Assembly: GCA_023388515.1 (NCBI GenBank)
Contig: JAEWGD010000036.1
Location: 124,001-188,000 of the forward strand
Reading direction: 5' to 3'
DNA from: Bacillota bacterium
Lineage (GTDB): Bacteria; Bacillota; Clostridia; Oscillospirales; Ruminococcaceae
DNA length: 64,000 nucleotides
Under the pieces are notes generated by a model. It saw only the letters and a program-made list of their open reading frames with translations, did not search any database and had not been told where the DNA came from. Both the position numbers and the translations under genes were made by a program. This document shows positions 17,828 through 26,895 of the stretch, piece after piece (the stretch's first letter is position 1; each line of letters begins with the position of its first letter).

Positions 17828-19033
17828 TTATGTCATATGTTTAGGGAGGATACGGGCACTTACAATAAATAGTATTATCGTAAGTCCACCTGATACGGCA
17901 AACCACCTGTTCACTCCAATAACATCGGCAAATGTGCCAGAAAGAATTAATCCCATTGGCATAGCGATAAGACCTATGCTGGAAGTAAGCGAAAGCACTC
18001 TGCCCATATACTTCTGTTCAATACGAGTTTGGTAAATAGCTGTTTGCACGCCATGAAAGAAAGGGCTTGCCATCCCCATTATAAGAGATAACCCTATAAA
18101 AATTGGTAGCCCAGTGGCAGGTAGCAGACCAGTAATTAGGACACAAACTCCATAGACACCAATTGAAAGAAGAATTGCTTTCATTTGCTTAATTTTCCCT
18201 CCTATAATTCCCAATAAAAAAGAACCAACAAGCATTCCCACAGAAAACACAATCTCCACAGTTCCACTTTCTGCAACGCCACCACCAAACCATGTCATTG
18301 TAATCAGTGGATATAGTGTGCCAATCGGAAAGTAGATAAAAGCATACAGGCAACTGATTGTTAAAAGTTGAAGTAGTCCTGGTGCTCTTTTTATTGCTTG
18401 AAAGCCTTCCTTCGCTTCTTCAAATACACGCAAACGGCAAGAAGGTTTTTCTTTTGCTGTATTTGGAATCTTGACAAACGAGAGAATCCCAATAGCAAGT
18501 ATTGCCCCTATAACATCTAATAAAATAATCACATTCAAATCCCAAATACTAAATAGCAGTGCAGCAAGTGCAGGACTAATCACCATTGATAGTGATTTGA
18601 ATCCCTGTGCAAAACCAGCATATTGTGTCAATTGTTCCTTAGGCACAATGCAAGGGGTCACTGCTTGGAGTGCTGGCGTATGAAAGGCAGCACCGATGGA
18701 ACGCAGGAACAGCACCACATAAATAAGCCAGATGGGAATCTCGCTAAATATTCCAGTAATAACAAGCACCATTCCAGCAAGAGCAATGCTAATATCCGAC
18801 AAAATCATAACAGTTTTACGGTTGTATCGGTCAATGTAGACACCGATAAACAAGCCTAACAATGCCTGTGGGAGAAACCCTATAAGCGTTGCAAGGGAAA
18901 GAAGTGCCGCAGACCCAGTTTTTTGTGTGATATACCAAACAATTGCCATTTGGAGGACGGAGGATGTCAGAATAGATATGGCTTGCCCTGTCCATATGGC
19001 GATAAATGTGCGTCTCCAGCTTTGCATTTCCAT
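17828..19033 (-). CDS. MFS efflux transporter, Mef-like
   Basis: A 401-aa, 12-helix major facilitator. The N-terminus (WRRTFIAIWTGQAISILTSS) and the loop GVYIDRYNRK match the MFS_3/macrolide-efflux-like group. The substrate is unknown; related proteins export macrolides, but most chromosomal homologues are untested. It is convergent with hemW and divergent from the ABC-F gene. AAAGGAG precedes the first ATG by 3 nt; the ATG two codons later (9 nt spacing) is an alternative start. Its codons look somewhat more GC-rich than the neighbours, hinting at transfer. Confidence 0.9.
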   Translation of the reverse strand: MEMQSWRRTFIAIWTGQAISILTSSVLQMAIVWYITQKTGSAALLSLATLIGFLPQALLGLFIGVYIDRYNRKTVMILSDISIALAGMVLVITGIFSEIPIWLIYVVLFLRSIGAAFHTPALQAVTPCIVPKEQLTQYAGFAQGFKSLSMVISPALAALLFSIWDLNVIILLDVIGAILAIGILSFVKIPNTAKEKPSCRLRVFEEAKEGFQAIKRAPGLLQLLTISCLYAFIYFPIGTLYPLITMTWFGGGVAESGTVEIVFSVGMLVGSFLLGIIGGKIKQMKAILLSIGVYGVCVLITGLLPATGLPIFIGLSLIMGMASPFFHGVQTAIYQTRIEQKYMGRVLSLTSSIGLIAMPMGLILSGTFADVIGVNRWFAVSGGLTIILFIVSARILPKHMT

Positions 19034-19181
19034 GTACTCCTTTACTCTTTTTGTTGTAACATCAGTTGCGTATAATCTTATTAATTTACACTGCTACACG
19101 GGATGTTCAATATGCATTACACATATAGTATTTTAATAAAGTGCTTAATTAATATTGCTTAAATTTCATAACACCCTACAT

Positions 19182-19230
19182 GGACACAGATATATTAGTT
19201 GAAATTATATACTTTCAATATATCATGTCC
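19182..19230. promoter_or_regulatory. Large dyad symmetry over the MFS promoter, candidate operator
   Basis: On the minus strand GGACA, one nt, GATATATTGAAA, an 8-bp centre, TTTCAA, two nt, AATATATC, two nt, TGTCC form a nearly perfect 49-bp dyad. It covers the -10 box and the expected transcription start, so it fits a protein-binding operator better than an RNA hairpin. Confidence 0.55.
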
Positions 19231-19245
19231 TAGCTAAAGTGTCAA
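19217..19245 (-). promoter_or_regulatory. Promoter of the MFS gene
   Basis: TTGACA at 19240-19245, a 17-bp spacer, and TATATT at 19217-19222 on the minus strand. It predicts a leader of about 175 nt before the MFS start codon. Confidence 0.75.
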
Positions 19246-19403
19246 TGTTTACTAATCAGGAAATAAGGGTAACTGCATGAAAAAAAGTTAGAAATATGTT
19301 ATAATTGACAAAACGAAGGGAGTGGGGCAATTATAATGAGATAATTTGAAGAAATAAATGATAGAAGACAGTAGTGGAAAATCAAAAACTATTCTCATAC
19401 CAC

Positions 19404-19432
19404 TAGACATTATTACTTAGATGTGATATAAT
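19404..19432 (+). promoter_or_regulatory. Promoter of the ABC-F gene
   Basis: TAGACA at 19404-19409, a 17-bp spacer, and TATAAT at 19427-19432. The leader has a GAATAAG/CTTATTC hairpin at 19446-19476. Just upstream, TTATAATTG/CAATTATAA forms a 9-bp inverted repeat at 19299-19336. Confidence 0.7.
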
Positions 19433-19506
19433 AGATGGGTTTGAAGAATAAGCTTGACTTTTGTCCTGTCTTATTCATAATATTAAATTAAAATTATGGA
19501 GAAAAA

Positions 19507-21120
19507 ATGATTACAATATCTAATGTCAGTCTTGGTTTCGGAGGCTCTACACTTTTTAAAAATGTTGATTTGAAGTTTATTCCTGGAAACTGCTACGGAA
19601 TAATCGGTGCTAATGGTGCTGGAAAATCAACCTTCCTTCGCATACTCTGCGGAGAACTTGAACCATCCACAGGAGATGTAATAATCCCTAAGGACGTTCG
19701 CTTATCTGTTTTAAAGCAAGACCACTTTGCTTTTGACGAATTTAATGTTTTGGAAACGGTTATTATGGGAAACCCACGTCTTAGCGAGATTATTAAGCTA
19801 AAAGACGAGCTTTATGCTAAAGAAGATTTCACTGAAGAGGACGGAGTTTTAGCATCTGAACTTGAGGGTGAATTTGCTGAACTCAACGGCTGGGAGGCTG
19901 ATTCTGATGCTTCAAAGCTGATACAGGGCTTAGGGCTTTCAGAAGATTTGCTCTACTCCCCTATGTCATCGCTTGCAGGAAATGAAAAGGTTAAGGTTTT
20001 GCTTGCACAAGCATTGTTCGGAAATCCTGAAATTATTTTGCTTGATGAGCCTACAAACCACCTTGATATTGATGCAATTAACTGGCTTGAGGAATTTCTT
20101 GCTGAATATTTTGGAACTGTTATAGTTGTATCACATGATAGGCATTTCCTAAATAATGTCTGCACACATACTGTAGATATTGACTACACTAAAATTAAAA
20201 TGTATGTCGGAAACTATGAGTTTTGGTATGAATCAAGTCAACTTATGCAACGTGTGCTAAAGCAACAGAATAAGAAAAATGAGGAAAAGGCTAAGGAACT
20301 TCAAAGCTTTATCGAGCGTTTTTCTGCTAATAAATCCAAGTCTAAACAGGCTACTTCAAGAAAAAAACTACTTGAAAAGCTTTCCGTTAACGATATGCCT
20401 GCTTCAAGTAGAAAATATCCTTATATCGGATTTGATATGGACAGAGAGGCTGGAAAGGATATACTGGAAGTCCGTGACCTTTCCAAAACTGTTGATGGTG
20501 TCAAAGTTTTGAATAACATTTCCTTTATTCTTGAAAAAGGCGATAAGGTTGCTTTTATAGCCGAAAATGAACAGGCAGTAACCACATTGTTTAAGATACT
20601 TATGGGTGAAATTGAACCTGATGAGGGTAGCTTTAAATGGGGCGTGACGACCTCTCATTCCTATATTCCGATAGATAATTCTGACTTTTTCAACGACTGT
20701 GATTTATCAATTATCGACTGGATTAGGCAGTATACAACTGATGAAACAGAAACGTATCTTCGTGGGTTCTTGGGGAAAATGCTGTTCTCAGGTGATGATA
20801 TTTACAAACCTGTTAATGTTCTTTCAGGTGGAGAAAAGGTACGCTGTATGTTCTCAAGAATGATGCTTTTTGGCTCAAATGTGTTAATTCTTGACCACCC
20901 AACTAACCATCTTGACCTTGAATCAATTACTGCTGTGAATAACGGGCTTACTGATTTTAAAGGTAATGTTCTCTTTGCATCTCATGACTATGAAATTGTT
21001 CAAACGGTTGCAAACAGAATTATTGAGATTACAGAAACTGGATTAATAGACAGACGGGGCACTTATGAGGAATATTTGGATTATAGAAAAACAACAATTC
21101 TTCCAAAGATGACTCTATAA
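19507..21120 (+). CDS. ABC-F ATPase with degenerate second nucleotide site
   Basis: 537 aa, two ABC domains joined by a charged linker (about 240-300), no membrane helices: an ABC-F protein, which acts on ribosomes. Site one is intact: GANGAGKST (34-42) and LDEPTNHLD with Glu181. Site two is changed: the Walker A segment reads AENEQAVTT (352-360), lacking the lysine, and the Walker B glutamate is His464 in LDHPTNHLD. Similar changes occur in YbiT-like clostridial homologues as far as I recall. Whether it is a translation factor or gives antibiotic protection is open. Confidence 0.93.
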   Translation: MITISNVSLGFGGSTLFKNVDLKFIPGNCYGIIGANGAGKSTFLRILCGELEPSTGDVIIPKDVRLSVLKQDHFAFDEFNVLETVIMGNPRLSEIIKLKDELYAKEDFTEEDGVLASELEGEFAELNGWEADSDASKLIQGLGLSEDLLYSPMSSLAGNEKVKVLLAQALFGNPEIILLDEPTNHLDIDAINWLEEFLAEYFGTVIVVSHDRHFLNNVCTHTVDIDYTKIKMYVGNYEFWYESSQLMQRVLKQQNKKNEEKAKELQSFIERFSANKSKSKQATSRKKLLEKLSVNDMPASSRKYPYIGFDMDREAGKDILEVRDLSKTVDGVKVLNNISFILEKGDKVAFIAENEQAVTTLFKILMGEIEPDEGSFKWGVTTSHSYIPIDNSDFFNDCDLSIIDWIRQYTTDETETYLRGFLGKMLFSGDDIYKPVNVLSGGEKVRCMFSRMMLFGSNVLILDHPTNHLDLESITAVNNGLTDFKGNVLFASHDYEIVQTVANRIIEITETGLIDRRGTYEEYLDYRKTTILPKMTL

Positions 21121-21149
21121 GCTAAACGGAATAAAGTTTATCGCATTTT

Positions 21150-21192
21150 AAAGGCTGTGTAAACCATTATGGTTTACACAGCCTTTTTGTGT
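21150..21192. terminator. Bidirectional intrinsic terminator
   Basis: A perfect 16-bp stem, AAAGGCTGTGTAAACC paired with its complement across a 5-nt loop, followed by TTTTTGTG on the plus strand; an A-rich run on the other side serves the minus strand. It ends the ABC-F gene and the convergent gene 21218-22612. Confidence 0.9.
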
Positions 21193-21217
21193 TTTTATAA
21201 CATTTTTTTATTTATGC

Positions 21218-22612
21218 TTATAGGTTAAGTCCGTAAGAACGTAATGTTTCGGTGTTTGCGACTTTGCGGCGTTCTAACTTTTCAGTATATTCCGCATATA
21301 GTTCGGGATTTGTAAGAATCTCCTCTATCGGTGCTATTGCACGTTTATTTACCTCCTCATAATTTTGTCGACGCCTTTCTAATTCTTCTTGAGTATATCC
21401 ACGTTTTTTCATTTTTACATTATGTTCATATGTGGCTCTCTTTTTGTTAAGGATCTTCATGATAATATCAACATAGTTATCTGTTTTTAGATACAAAAAT
21501 CCTTCAAAGTAGTTTTCAATTTCTGAACTAAGATGCAGTACCACATTAAAATGCCTGATACATGCATCAATGTCAGCAATCTGATCAAGAAATGGCAGCA
21601 TAATTTGCTTTGTCACATCAAGCGAACGTTTCACTTCGGAAAGCATAGATTCCTCGCTATTTGATTTATAGGAAAACTTATATATACTTTCCCTAAATTT
21701 ATCTCCACGATCGGCACGTGAACGAACATACAGAGTGTGATTGTTGTCAAGCCAATAATCATTGTCATAAGGCTTAATAGTCAAATCAATGTTATTACGA
21801 TACACTGTAGCAACTCCACCTAGAATATTGAAAGATTTTTCACCTATGTAGTCTGGATCCTCATTTCTGTAGGCTATCACATGAATAATCTCACCACCCT
21901 CAACAACTCGAACAAAATAGGGTTGTCTGCCCTTGATTTTCTTAAATCCTAAAGGCTCAAGATACTCACCAAACACCTGTTTAAACGCAGTATTCAGCGA
22001 CAATGTCTTTTCTTTTATTTTTTTATAGTGTAGCTCAACGATATTTTCATTGGTTTGACTACTAAGATGTTCATAATCCGATATGATATTTTCTGAATCC
22101 ATGCCAATTAATGGTGCCATTTCAGATAGAGCGTCTTCAGTGAATATATAGTCACCGTTCCATATTTCTGAAAGCTGTTCCCATGTTACATTTTCCCCCA
22201 AGAGTGGTTGCCAGTGTTCTTTTTTCCCTTGAAAATCTGAATCATCTTCAAAGCCATAATCCTCGCCATCTCCAACCAAAACCATATCTGTCAAGGTTGA
22301 CGTACCTTTATACATCTCAAGAATTGTAAAGTCGCTATCAACAACACTTGTGCTGATACAGCAACTTTTTAAACTTTCTGCCAAAAACTTAACGTCCTTT
22401 TTTACGTCTTCCCCACCCGATTCATAATCAGCAGAACAAAGCGTTGCCCACGCATTATTTTCAGAAAATGCAAGAACATATGTAAGGCTTGCATCATCTT
22501 CCGTTGCAGGTATCAGTTCACGCTTTTTCATCGCATTATTAACCTCTTCTATAAACTGTTCCCTGTTGTCCAAATTATTTTTAATCTGAATATTAGAAAA
22601 AAATCTGCCCAT
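21218..22612 (-). CDS. Uncharacterised 464-aa cytoplasmic protein
   Basis: No signal peptide or membrane helix. An acidic N-terminal half (about 1-200) is followed by a segment, about 205-340, that recalls DUF4304-like domains (AFKQVFGEYLEPLGFKKIKG then PYFVRVV and IIHVIAYRN), and a basic helical tail with RRRQNYEEVNKRA. The family suggestion is weak. The start is the ATG at 22610-22612, preceded by AAGGGG; the frame opens 6 codons earlier at a TTG. It stands alone between the ABC-F terminator and a divergent antiporter gene. Confidence 0.8.
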   Translation of the reverse strand: MGRFFSNIQIKNNLDNREQFIEEVNNAMKKRELIPATEDDASLTYVLAFSENNAWATLCSADYESGGEDVKKDVKFLAESLKSCCISTSVVDSDFTILEMYKGTSTLTDMVLVGDGEDYGFEDDSDFQGKKEHWQPLLGENVTWEQLSEIWNGDYIFTEDALSEMAPLIGMDSENIISDYEHLSSQTNENIVELHYKKIKEKTLSLNTAFKQVFGEYLEPLGFKKIKGRQPYFVRVVEGGEIIHVIAYRNEDPDYIGEKSFNILGGVATVYRNNIDLTIKPYDNDYWLDNNHTLYVRSRADRGDKFRESIYKFSYKSNSEESMLSEVKRSLDVTKQIMLPFLDQIADIDACIRHFNVVLHLSSEIENYFEGFLYLKTDNYVDIIMKILNKKRATYEHNVKMKKRGYTQEELERRRQNYEEVNKRAIAPIEEILTNPELYAEYTEKLERRKVANTETLRSYGLNL

Positions 22613-22864
22613 TTTACTACACCCCTTCAAATAAATAATAACAAGTTATAGCAAAATAATGATAACATTATATTGTTAATTTGTCAATATCTAATCACTA
22701 ACAAATATTATATTCTGACAATTCTATTATAAGAATACAGCCACTACTGATACCTTTTTTTGTTGCTTGCAAACAGAAATAATCACGGTGTACTGTTTAA
22801 ATTCATATTATTATATAATACGTTAATTGCGAGATTTGAATTAATTTTATAAGGAGATGTAATA

Positions 22865-23917
22865 ATGAAGTTTTTGCGGTATCTGTTAATTTTCGTTCCA
22901 CTTTCAATTATCGGTGCTGTTTTTTCTTGGAATTCGTCATTAATATTTTTCATGACTTGTTTGGCTATAATTCCTCTAGCAGGCTATTTAGGCATGGCAA
23001 CTGAGGAAATAGCGGCGATAACAGGGCCTAAACTAGGTGGATTTCTTAATGCTACATTTGGAAATGCAACGGAGCTGATAATTTGCGTTTTTGCATTAAA
23101 GGCAGGAATGTTTGACGTTGTTAAGGCATCGCTTGCTGGTTCAGTTTTGGGAAATATCCTATTGGTTTTGGGTTGCAGTATATTTGCAGGTGGCTTAAAA
23201 CATAAGGAGCTGAAATTTGATGCTCAACAGGGTAATTTCACATCGACCATGCTATTATTTGCAGTTGTTGGTTTATCGGTGCCAGCAGTTTTTACATATA
23301 CAAATTCAATTTCCGAGCAAACTTTCACATCAAAATACCAAAGCTTCAGCTTAATTGTCAGCGGTATTCTTTTGGCAGTTTATGTAATCGGCTTAGTTTA
23401 TTCATTTAAAACGCAAAAAGACCTCTATGGTGTCGAACACGCAGAGGACATAGATTCTAAGTGGAGTTTATCCGTTAGCATTATAATTTTAGCAGTAGCA
23501 ACGATACTTATTGCTACTATGTCCGAATCTTTGGTATCGAATATTGAACCAATGACGGAAGCGATTGGCGTTCCAAAAATGTTTGTAGGGCTTATTCTGA
23601 TACCAATAGTAGGAAATGCAGCAGAACATAGTACAGCGATTATTATGGCGATGAAAAACAAGATGGATATTGCGATAGAAATTGCTGTTGGCTCAAGCCT
23701 GCAAATAGCGTTGTTTGTGATACCTTTGTTGGTGATTATGAGTATGATTTTTACGCCAATGAGCATAATTTTCAAGCCAATTGAGCTGTTTATATTCGGT
23801 GTAAGTGTACTTATCGCTAATCAGATTGTTTCATCTGGGAAAACGAATTGGCTGGAGGGCTTGAAGTTAATCTCAATTTACGCCATTTCGGGAGTGGGAT
23901 TTTTTATAATAGGGTAG
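22865..23917 (+). CDS. Calcium/cation-proton antiporter, CAX family
   Basis: 350 aa with 10-11 predicted helices. The two inverted alpha repeats are clear: GGFLNATFGNATE (58-70) and GNAAEHSTAI (250-259), whose acidic residues Glu70 and Glu254 bind the cation. These proteins export Ca2+ in exchange for protons across the cytoplasmic membrane. AAGGAG precedes the ATG. It is monocistronic, followed by a terminator. Confidence 0.95.
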   Translation: MKFLRYLLIFVPLSIIGAVFSWNSSLIFFMTCLAIIPLAGYLGMATEEIAAITGPKLGGFLNATFGNATELIICVFALKAGMFDVVKASLAGSVLGNILLVLGCSIFAGGLKHKELKFDAQQGNFTSTMLLFAVVGLSVPAVFTYTNSISEQTFTSKYQSFSLIVSGILLAVYVIGLVYSFKTQKDLYGVEHAEDIDSKWSLSVSIIILAVATILIATMSESLVSNIEPMTEAIGVPKMFVGLILIPIVGNAAEHSTAIIMAMKNKMDIAIEIAVGSSLQIALFVIPLLVIMSMIFTPMSIIFKPIELFIFGVSVLIANQIVSSGKTNWLEGLKLISIYAISGVGFFIIG

Positions 23918-23973
23918 GCTAATTTTACGTTTAATTATACTTAATTTAACTCTTTTAATTATAATCTTTCAAC

Positions 23974-24006
23974 AAAAAACCCAAAGCAAAAATGTTTTGG
24001 GTTTTC
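23974..24006. terminator. Intrinsic terminator between the antiporter gene and thrS
   Basis: AAAACCCAAA and TTTTGGGTTTT pair across GCAAAAATG, followed by T-rich sequence on the plus strand and A-rich sequence on the other side, so it may serve both convergent genes. Confidence 0.75.
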
Positions 24007-24052
24007 TCACTAAATTTATTAAAATGATATAAAAACTTTTTATATCATAAAA

Positions 24053-25993
24053 CTAAATCTTCCTGCTCACAATTTCCTCCGTCAACCTCTCAGCAAGCTC
24101 GCCGAATGTCATTGTACCTAAATCTCCATCTCTGCGTGAACGCAACGCAACAGTTCCGTCCTGCACCTCATTATCGCCCAAAATTATCATACATGGAGTC
24201 TTTTCAAGCTGTGCCTGTCTAATCTTATACCCAACCTTTTCAGCCCTCTCATCAACTGAACAGCGTATATTCATAGCCTTTAGCTTTTCTGCAACTCCAT
24301 TTGTATATTCCAAATGCCTATCTGAAATAGGAATAAGTCTAACCTGTTCTGGTGCAAGCCACAACGGAAACGCTCCTGCATACTTCTCAATAAGCAATGC
24401 AAGCGTTCTCTCATAACAACCAAGCGAAGTCCTGTGAATAATGTAAGGATTTTTCTTTGTGCCATCAGCAGAAACATATTCCATGCCAAACTTTTCAGCC
24501 AACATTTGGTCAATTTGTATAGTTATAAGCGTATCCTCTTTACCATGCACATTCTTAATCTGAATATCAAGCTTAGGTCCATAAAACGCTGCCTCACCGA
24601 TAGCAACAGAATAATCTAGCTCCAAATGGTCAAGGATTTTCTCCATCACACTTTGTGCCTCGTCCCACTGCTCGACAGTTCCAATATACTTCTCTTTATC
24701 CGTTGGGTCCCACTTAGAAAAACGATAGCTAACATCTTCCAAAAGTCCCAATGTTTCAAGCATATAGTTTGCCAACTCTACGCAACCCTTGAACTCATCC
24801 TCTAACTGTTCAGGTGTGCAAATCAAATGCCCCTCTGAAATAGTGAACTGTCTAACCCTAATAAGTCCGTGCATTTCGCCACTTTCTTCATTTCTAAAAA
24901 GTGTTGATGTTTCGCCCAAACGCATTGGTAAATCCCTGTAAGAACGCTGTCTATTTAGGAAAACCTGATACTGAAACGGACAAGTCATAGGACGCAAAGC
25001 GAAAACTTCCTCGTCTTTTTCCTCATCACCCATCACGAACATACCCTCTTGATAGTGATCCCAATGCCCTGAAATTTTATATAAATCACTCTTTGCCATC
25101 AACGGAGTTTTAGTTAATAAGTAACCTCTTTTCGCTTCCTCATCCTCAACAAAGCGTTGTAAAGTTTGTATAATCTTAGCACCCTTTGGAAGTAATATAG
25201 GCAACCCCTGTCCGATTACATCAACCGTTGTAAACAACTCAAGCTCACGTCCAAGCTTGTTATGGTCACGCAATTTCGCTTCCTCAATCCTTTTTAAATG
25301 CTCCTCAAGTTCAGTTGATTTTGGATAAGCAGTACCATAAATTCTGGAAAGCATCTTGTTTTTTTCGCTCCCCCTCCAATAAGCACCTGTGCATGACAAA
25401 AGCTTGAACGCCTTAACAGCACCCGTTGTCATGAGGTGAGGACCTGCACAAAGGTCTGTAAACTCACCCTGCTTATAAAATGAAATCGGCTCGCCACTTT
25501 CGATATGCTCCTCGCATAATTCTACCTTATATGGCTCGTCCTGTTCCTTTAAAAGCTTTATCGCATCATCAGGCGAAAGTTCAAAATGCTCAAGTGGCAT
25601 AGCATTCTTGACAATTTTTTTCATTTCTGCCTCAATCGCAGTTAATTCCTCTGCTGTAAAAGGATTTTCTGTATCAAAATCATAGTAAAATCCACTGTCA
25701 ATAGCAGGACCTATCGCAAGCTTAACACTCGGATATAGTCGCTTAACAGCCTGTGCAAGAATATGAGATGCAGTATGCCAAAACGCTTTTTTGCCCTCAA
25801 CACTATCAAAAGTCATAACCTCAAATTCGCAATCCTCACTGATAATAGTACGCAAATCACGCACCTCGCCATTAATCTTAACACAACACGACGCCTTATA
25901 AAGCCCTGTTCCAATTCCCTTTACAATTTCAGCAGCAGAAAGTCCACTCTCCACCTCACGAATACTACCATCTTTTAATGTAAGTTTAATCAT
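24053..25993 (-). CDS. thrS: Threonyl-tRNA synthetase
   Basis: 646 aa, full length. Order: TGS domain (1-60), second additional domain with HTASHILAQAVKRLYP, class II catalytic core with motif 2 (LIRVRQFTISEGHL) and motif 3, and the anticodon-binding domain (about 540-640). The zinc ligands Cys (ALRPMTCPFQ) and His (YIIHRT) are present. AAAGGAG precedes the ATG. It is the second gene of a T-box-controlled operon, 18 bp after the 26012-26518 gene. Confidence 0.98.
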   Translation of the reverse strand: MIKLTLKDGSIREVESGLSAAEIVKGIGTGLYKASCCVKINGEVRDLRTIISEDCEFEVMTFDSVEGKKAFWHTASHILAQAVKRLYPSVKLAIGPAIDSGFYYDFDTENPFTAEELTAIEAEMKKIVKNAMPLEHFELSPDDAIKLLKEQDEPYKVELCEEHIESGEPISFYKQGEFTDLCAGPHLMTTGAVKAFKLLSCTGAYWRGSEKNKMLSRIYGTAYPKSTELEEHLKRIEEAKLRDHNKLGRELELFTTVDVIGQGLPILLPKGAKIIQTLQRFVEDEEAKRGYLLTKTPLMAKSDLYKISGHWDHYQEGMFVMGDEEKDEEVFALRPMTCPFQYQVFLNRQRSYRDLPMRLGETSTLFRNEESGEMHGLIRVRQFTISEGHLICTPEQLEDEFKGCVELANYMLETLGLLEDVSYRFSKWDPTDKEKYIGTVEQWDEAQSVMEKILDHLELDYSVAIGEAAFYGPKLDIQIKNVHGKEDTLITIQIDQMLAEKFGMEYVSADGTKKNPYIIHRTSLGCYERTLALLIEKYAGAFPLWLAPEQVRLIPISDRHLEYTNGVAEKLKAMNIRCSVDERAEKVGYKIRQAQLEKTPCMIILGDNEVQDGTVALRSRRDGDLGTMTFGELAERLTEEIVSRKI

Positions 25994-26011
25994 TATATAA
26001 TCTCCTTTAAT

Positions 26012-26518
26012 CTATAAAATTTTATCCGCATTCATACGCAATAAATAAAAATATTGGAGCCATTGCGGTTGTTTATTAATTTCTGAAACCAATTTCCTTA
26101 GACTTCTTTTTCCAGTCCTTTTGTCAAGTATCGCAAATAACCGAACAATTGCGTTTGAAAAGTTTAAACTATCTTCAATCTTTTGATTGTTGTAAATATA
26201 GAATGCTTCATAAAATACAAACTGGTCAAATCCTCCCAAATCCACTGCAATATTATGAACTTTTTCACATAAATCAAAGTAATTTACTATTTCAATTTTT
26301 TCTTTACGAATTTCTTCTCTCGCCTGTTGACGTTTTATGTCCCAATCAGAAAAGTTTGACTTAAAGACTTCTTCACCGTCTACAAGAATAGCTACTCGCC
26401 CTTGATCGTCATCATATTTACGATAACGAGTTGCAAAATATTGAACTCTACCTTTTAGACTTTCGCAAATATTTTCTTGCTCAAGTTGCTTTCTCATGCC
26501 ACTCCATGATATTCCCAT
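26012..26518 (-). CDS. SF0329-like conserved protein, co-transcribed with thrS
   Basis: 168 aa, soluble, beginning MGISWSGMRKQLEQENICESLKGRVQYF. It resembles the conserved SF0329 family, of unknown function; this rests on memory of the N-terminal sequence. No catalytic motif is obvious. It starts right after the T-box antiterminator/terminator and ends 18 bp before thrS, so both genes respond to uncharged threonyl-tRNA. Confidence 0.8.
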   Translation of the reverse strand: MGISWSGMRKQLEQENICESLKGRVQYFATRYRKYDDDQGRVAILVDGEEVFKSNFSDWDIKRQQAREEIRKEKIEIVNYFDLCEKVHNIAVDLGGFDQFVFYEAFYIYNNQKIEDSLNFSNAIVRLFAILDKRTGKRSLRKLVSEINKQPQWLQYFYLLRMNADKIL

Positions 26519-26530
26519 GCTGTCACCTCA

Positions 26531-26780
26531 CAAAACACAAAATGCCCCTCAGACAAAAGTCTAAGGGGCGATAAATCGCTGTTCCACCCAAATTCATGCA
26601 AATAAAAGTACATTTGCATCTCATTATTGCTCGTAACGGGAGCAACCGTTGCTTATTAGGCACACTCAGAGGTGGTATACTCAATATACTTAATGATTTT
26701 GCTCACAGCCATCGACAAAATCTCTCTGAAATAAGTTTTATATTAAGCCGTCCTCGTCATAGATTTAAAATATTATTACA
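26531..26780 (-). promoter_or_regulatory. T-box riboswitch, threonine specificity inferred
   Basis: The leader of the SF0329-thrS operon. The T-box sequence GGGTGGAACAGCG, which pairs with the tRNA acceptor end, is at 26577-26589. A long stem I lies upstream, with AGAGAG near 26737 and an ACC triplet after GTAT in a loop near 26675-26680, a plausible threonine specifier. Downstream the terminator GCCCCTtAGAC/GTCTgAGGGGC at 26544-26569 is followed by TTTTGTGTTTT. Binding of uncharged tRNA-Thr would favour the antiterminator and expression. Confidence 0.92.
26544..26569 (-). terminator. T-box terminator hairpin
   Basis: The regulated terminator of the thrS leader: a 10-bp stem with a TTTT loop and a T-rich tail on the minus strand. 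The 5' arm overlaps the end of the antiterminator helix formed by the T-box bulge. Confidence 0.88.
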
Positions 26781-26785
26781 ACGTC

Positions 26786-26814
26786 ATTATAACACTACGT
26801 TTTGTTTTTGTCAA
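26786..26814 (-). promoter_or_regulatory. Promoter of the T-box/thrS operon
   Basis: A perfect consensus: TTGACA at 26809-26814, a 17-bp spacer, TATAAT at 26786-26791 on the minus strand. Confidence 0.9.
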
Positions 26815-26895
26815 GCGTGGCAATCAAATCCTAAACAAGCCATAATAACAGGCATTATTCAGAAATTAATCTGTCAATCTTTCAGCAATATAAAT

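Noticed and set aside
19080..19175. Possible drug-sensing leader peptides before the MFS gene (MHIEHPV and MKFKQY)
   Set aside because: Both are very short; only one has a weak ribosome site and no alternative hairpins pairing with the MFS ribosome site were found.
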